From: Piscirickettsiaceae bacterium
GTDB taxonomy: Bacteria > Pseudomonadota > Gammaproteobacteria > Methylococcales > Cycloclasticaceae
Direction: 5' to 3'
Length of the DNA: 7,015 nt
Assembly (NCBI GenBank): GCA_002401365.1
Contig: NVSW01000096.1
Coordinates: forward strand, 1-7,015
In this document: in pieces, positions 4,775 through 7,015 of the stretch
Layout: the number at the start of each line of letters is the position of its first letter
Position numbering within the stretch: the stretch's first letter is position 1
Program-made: the position numbers and the translations under genes
The notes under the pieces: generated by a model
The model's database searches: none
What the model saw: the letters and a program-made list of their open reading frames with translations, nothing else
What the model was told of the DNA's origin: nothing

Positions 4775-5851
4775 ATGATGAAAAAACTTTTTCTAACACT
4801 ACTAACTTTAATTTGCGTTACACCCGTTAATGCAGAAAAAATTGTTGGTCTACCAGCCTTATCCATTCCAGCCAATAACCCCCAGTCGACAGATAAAATA
4901 GCCTTAGGAAAAAAGCTATTTAATGACGTTCGTTTCAGTTCGAACGGTACTGTTAGTTGCGCCAGCTGTCACCAAACGAACAAAGCGTTTTCCGACGGTG
5001 TCCCTAAAGCGATTGGTATCAACGGACTTATTGGCCAAAGAAACTCACCCACATTAGTTAATGCCGCATTTCTCTCCAGCTTGTTCCATGATGGCAGGCG
5101 GCAGTCGTTAGAAGAGCAAGCATTAGACCCCCTAACCAACCCAGTTGAACACGGACTTGAAAACCACTTATCGGTTCTAGATGTTATTCGCCAAGATCCT
5201 TCATATCTAAAAGGCTTCTTAAGCACCTTCGGCATAACGGTTGAAAAAATCGACATGAACCATGTCGTTAAAGCCATTGCCAGTTATGAACGCACCCTAA
5301 TATCTGGCAATTCTCGATTTGACTACTATTTCTTAAAAGGAAAGCGGCCTGTATTAACGATTAGTGAAGCTCGTGGCCTACGAACTTTTCGACGCAAGGC
5401 AAATTGCGCCAATTGCCACGAAATTAGTTGGGACCATGCTCTTTTTACAGATAATCGTTTTTACAATATTGGCGTAGGCTTTGATACATTGCGCTTGGTG
5501 TTGCCCGAATTTCTAAAAACAGCAAATCAAGATGCTTCTCAAGCTATTGCCCAACTAAAGACGCCACAAAAAGCTGCTCTTGGACGTTTTATAGTGAGCC
5601 GTCAACTGAAAGACATCGGCGCATACAAAACACCCACACTTCGCAACATAGCGTTAACCGCGCCTTATATGCACGACGGTAGCATGGCAACATTAGAAGA
5701 GGTCGTTGAGTATTATAATAAAGGTGGTGAAAAAAATGAGTTTCTAAACCCCGCCATCTTCCCATTGCATCTATCCGAACAGGAAAAAGAAGACCTAGTT
5801 GCTTTTATGAAAACATTGACAAGCCCTAACATCCACTCAGTTAAAAACTAA
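4775..5851 (+). CDS. Di-haem cytochrome c peroxidase (CCP/MauG family)
   Basis: This periplasmic enzyme family reduces hydrogen peroxide to water with electrons from small c-type cytochromes or cupredoxins. The 358-residue product has a signal peptide (cleavage after VNA, residue 20) and two haem c sites, CASCH (62-66) and CANCH (211-215), in the usual two-domain layout. FHDGR (104-108), SLEEQA (111-116), NPVEHG (122-127, with E125 the likely catalytic-loop glutamate) and TAPYMHDGSMATLEEVV (295-311) are family blocks. Length agrees with classical bacterial peroxidases. It could instead be a MauG-like oxidase, but no modification substrate gene is adjacent. Two tandem ATGs (4775, 4778) are possible starts. 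The ribosome binding site sits inside a terminator-like hairpin, and no promoter is evident after the DUF1264 gene, so expression probably depends on readthrough. Its stop overlaps the convergent cyaA gene. Confidence 0.92.
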   Translation: MMKKLFLTLLTLICVTPVNAEKIVGLPALSIPANNPQSTDKIALGKKLFNDVRFSSNGTVSCASCHQTNKAFSDGVPKAIGINGLIGQRNSPTLVNAAFLSSLFHDGRRQSLEEQALDPLTNPVEHGLENHLSVLDVIRQDPSYLKGFLSTFGITVEKIDMNHVVKAIASYERTLISGNSRFDYYFLKGKRPVLTISEARGLRTFRRKANCANCHEISWDHALFTDNRFYNIGVGFDTLRLVLPEFLKTANQDASQAIAQLKTPQKAALGRFIVSRQLKDIGAYKTPTLRNIALTAPYMHDGSMATLEEVVEYYNKGGEKNEFLNPAIFPLHLSEQEKEDLVAFMKTLTSPNIHSVKN

Positions 5852-5864
5852 GCGTTTAGCTTTT
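5843..5864. terminator. Weak bidirectional terminator candidate at the ccp/cyaA junction
   Basis: CTAA (5848-5851) and TTAG (5856-5859) form a four-base-pair stem with a GCGT loop, flanked by AAAAA (5843-5847) and TTTT (5861-5864). Either strand would show a small stem followed by a T-run. The stem is short and AT-rich, so efficient termination is doubtful, but nothing better lies at this convergent junction. Confidence 0.25.
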
Positions 5865-7014
5865 GCTCAACCCGCTGTTTATAAGCAAGAAAGTGGATTG
5901 TTTGCACATCTGTAGAGCCGGTTACGCCTAGTTCCTGCAACGGTACGTCTATATCTGTAATATAAATAGGGTACGGCTCTGCAGAGCGTCTTGCTTTTAA
6001 TACGTAGGCCGCTGCTTTTTTATATACATCGTTGCCATAATCCATACTTGAAAATACTTTATTATCACAATAAATATGTGGTTGCTGGGCGATACTGTCA
6101 TACGTTATGCGAACTTGCATTCCCTGCTCAAGGGCATCACTTTCTAGTTCAACTTTATTAAAAGTCCATGTCTGATTAACCTTTTCAAGGAGGTAACATT
6201 CAATTGAAATATTTAATCTTTCTTTATTTTTTTCGTATGCTGCCAAACCACGTCTTTCTATACTGGCTTGCACAAACTTCACATATGGTTGTAATAATAT
6301 TTCTTCGTTCGCAAACTCATGCTCTTCAACGTGCAAGGAACCCTTCTCATCCAAAATATAAAGCTGTGCCACATCAACAAGCTCCACATAATATATTTGC
6401 ACAATACCGCGCTTATGCTGCAACGAAATAACTGACAATAACGAGTTTTTATCTGCAAACCTATCGAAAATAAATGGGCTATACACGGGTTGTGGCTGAG
6501 CCAATGCTTGCCATAGTCCAGCTTCATTTTTGATTGTTTTTACCGCCATTTTTCCATCAAAAAACTGCATCATAAAATATGAATGCGATGACTGTACTAT
6601 TAGCCTAGGTGATACGTTACGCGTATATTTTTTAAATGCTTCACCCATATCTTCAAACAATGCAGTAACGCGTTTGGCAACACTCATAGCCCTTGGTGAA
6701 CTATAGCTGGAGCATATTAACTGCGGTAATTCTTGGTTTCTACCAATCATACTGGTAGAAAAAACGTCTGCCAAGCATTCCATTAACCCGCTTGAGCCGG
6801 TATATTTTGCGACAATAATTTCATTCCATGAATTACGGTACATCATATCAACTGTATGGATCAGGTTTCTACGCTTAGAACCAAAGCTTAATGCATCAGA
6901 GCGTTCACTGGTTAAATTAACGCCCTGCTCGGTAAACTCACTCATGGGGTCCAAGCCTGAATTTATTACCAACATAATGTGCGAAATAACCGGTTGTTGT
7001 TGAAAATCCTCCAA
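5848..7014 (-). CDS. cyaA: Class I adenylate cyclase CyaA, C-terminal part (5' end outside window)
   Basis: Class I adenylate cyclase makes cAMP from ATP and supplies the CRP regulon in gammaproteobacteria. The window holds 388 codons to the TAG stop, roughly the C-terminal 45% of a protein that is about 850 residues in E. coli. Recognisable blocks are HIMLVINSGLDPM, NLTSERSDALSFG, YRNSWNEI, the YILDEKGSL stretch and LLQPYVKFVQASIERR. This portion is the regulatory region; the N-terminal catalytic domain is off the right edge. The TTG at 7012-7014 is an internal codon rather than a start, because the frame runs on past the edge and family similarity begins immediately. No frameshift or internal stop is seen. 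The gene converges on the peroxidase gene and overlaps its stop by 4 bp. Its promoter is not in the window. Confidence 0.88.
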   Translation of the reverse strand: MEDFQQQPVISHIMLVINSGLDPMSEFTEQGVNLTSERSDALSFGSKRRNLIHTVDMMYRNSWNEIIVAKYTGSSGLMECLADVFSTSMIGRNQELPQLICSSYSSPRAMSVAKRVTALFEDMGEAFKKYTRNVSPRLIVQSSHSYFMMQFFDGKMAVKTIKNEAGLWQALAQPQPVYSPFIFDRFADKNSLLSVISLQHKRGIVQIYYVELVDVAQLYILDEKGSLHVEEHEFANEEILLQPYVKFVQASIERRGLAAYEKNKERLNISIECYLLEKVNQTWTFNKVELESDALEQGMQVRITYDSIAQQPHIYCDNKVFSSMDYGNDVYKKAAAYVLKARRSAEPYPIYITDIDVPLQELGVTGSTDVQTIHFLAYKQRVEQKLNA

Positions 7015-7015
7015 A

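Noticed and set aside
4969..5277. 102-codon open frame on the minus strand inside the peroxidase gene
   Set aside because: It lies opposite conserved haem-protein sequence and its product resembles nothing known to me.
7012..7014. TTG as start codon of cyaA
   Set aside because: Similarity to the middle of adenylate cyclase begins immediately and the open frame continues to the window edge, so this is an internal leucine codon.
1..7015. Insertion sequences, phage genes, CRISPR arrays, toxin-antitoxin pairs, tRNA or rRNA genes
   Set aside because: None found: no transposase or integrase motifs, no regularly spaced repeats, and no cloverleaf-like or rRNA-like sequence seen by eye.

Overview
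The window carries ordinary chromosomal genes of an AT-rich gammaproteobacterium, plausibly marine. The class I adenylate cyclase, CptA-type phosphoethanolamine transferase, DgkA and an enterobacterial-style OxyR all point to that class. The genus cannot be fixed from sequence alone. No mobile element, CRISPR array, tRNA or rRNA was seen. No stretch longer than about 230 bases lacks a gene.

Layout. (1) 2-1157, plus strand: the 3' part of a CptA/EptC-type phosphoethanolamine transferase gene, then 31 bp later dgkA. This looks like an operon in which the transferase releases diacylglycerol and DgkA converts it back to phosphatidate. (2) 1158-1707: a sparsely coding stretch with a palindrome enclosing a TATAAT, a four-codon micro-ORF with a good ribosome binding site, a doubtful 92-codon exported protein with one EF-hand-like loop, and a hairpin abutting the next ribosome binding site. 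(3) 1708-2265: a two-CBS-domain protein. (4) 2312-5851: a peroxide-response block on the plus strand. It holds oxyR, a one-domain Prx5-type peroxiredoxin, a secreted DUF1264 (plant OBAP-like) protein and a di-haem cytochrome c peroxidase. (5) 5848-7014, minus strand: the C-terminal half of cyaA, convergent with the peroxidase gene and overlapping it by 4 bp.

Regulation can be read fairly directly. A tandem OxyR operator (one arm 10/10, the other 7/10, correct 7-nt spacer) starts on the last base of the oxyR stop codon and sits before the peroxiredoxin promoter. A single perfect 15-bp OxyR element covers the predicted -10/+1 region of oxyR itself, as expected for autorepression. The DUF1264 gene has a strong promoter (TTGACA, 17 bp, TACTAT). 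The peroxidase has no visible promoter. Its ribosome binding site lies inside the 3' arm of a terminator-like hairpin whose T-run ends next to the start codon, which suggests partial readthrough or attenuation from the DUF1264 gene.

The most interesting unexplored points are the pairing of a secreted DUF1264 protein with a periplasmic peroxidase next to oxyR, and the terminator/ribosome-binding-site overlap between them.
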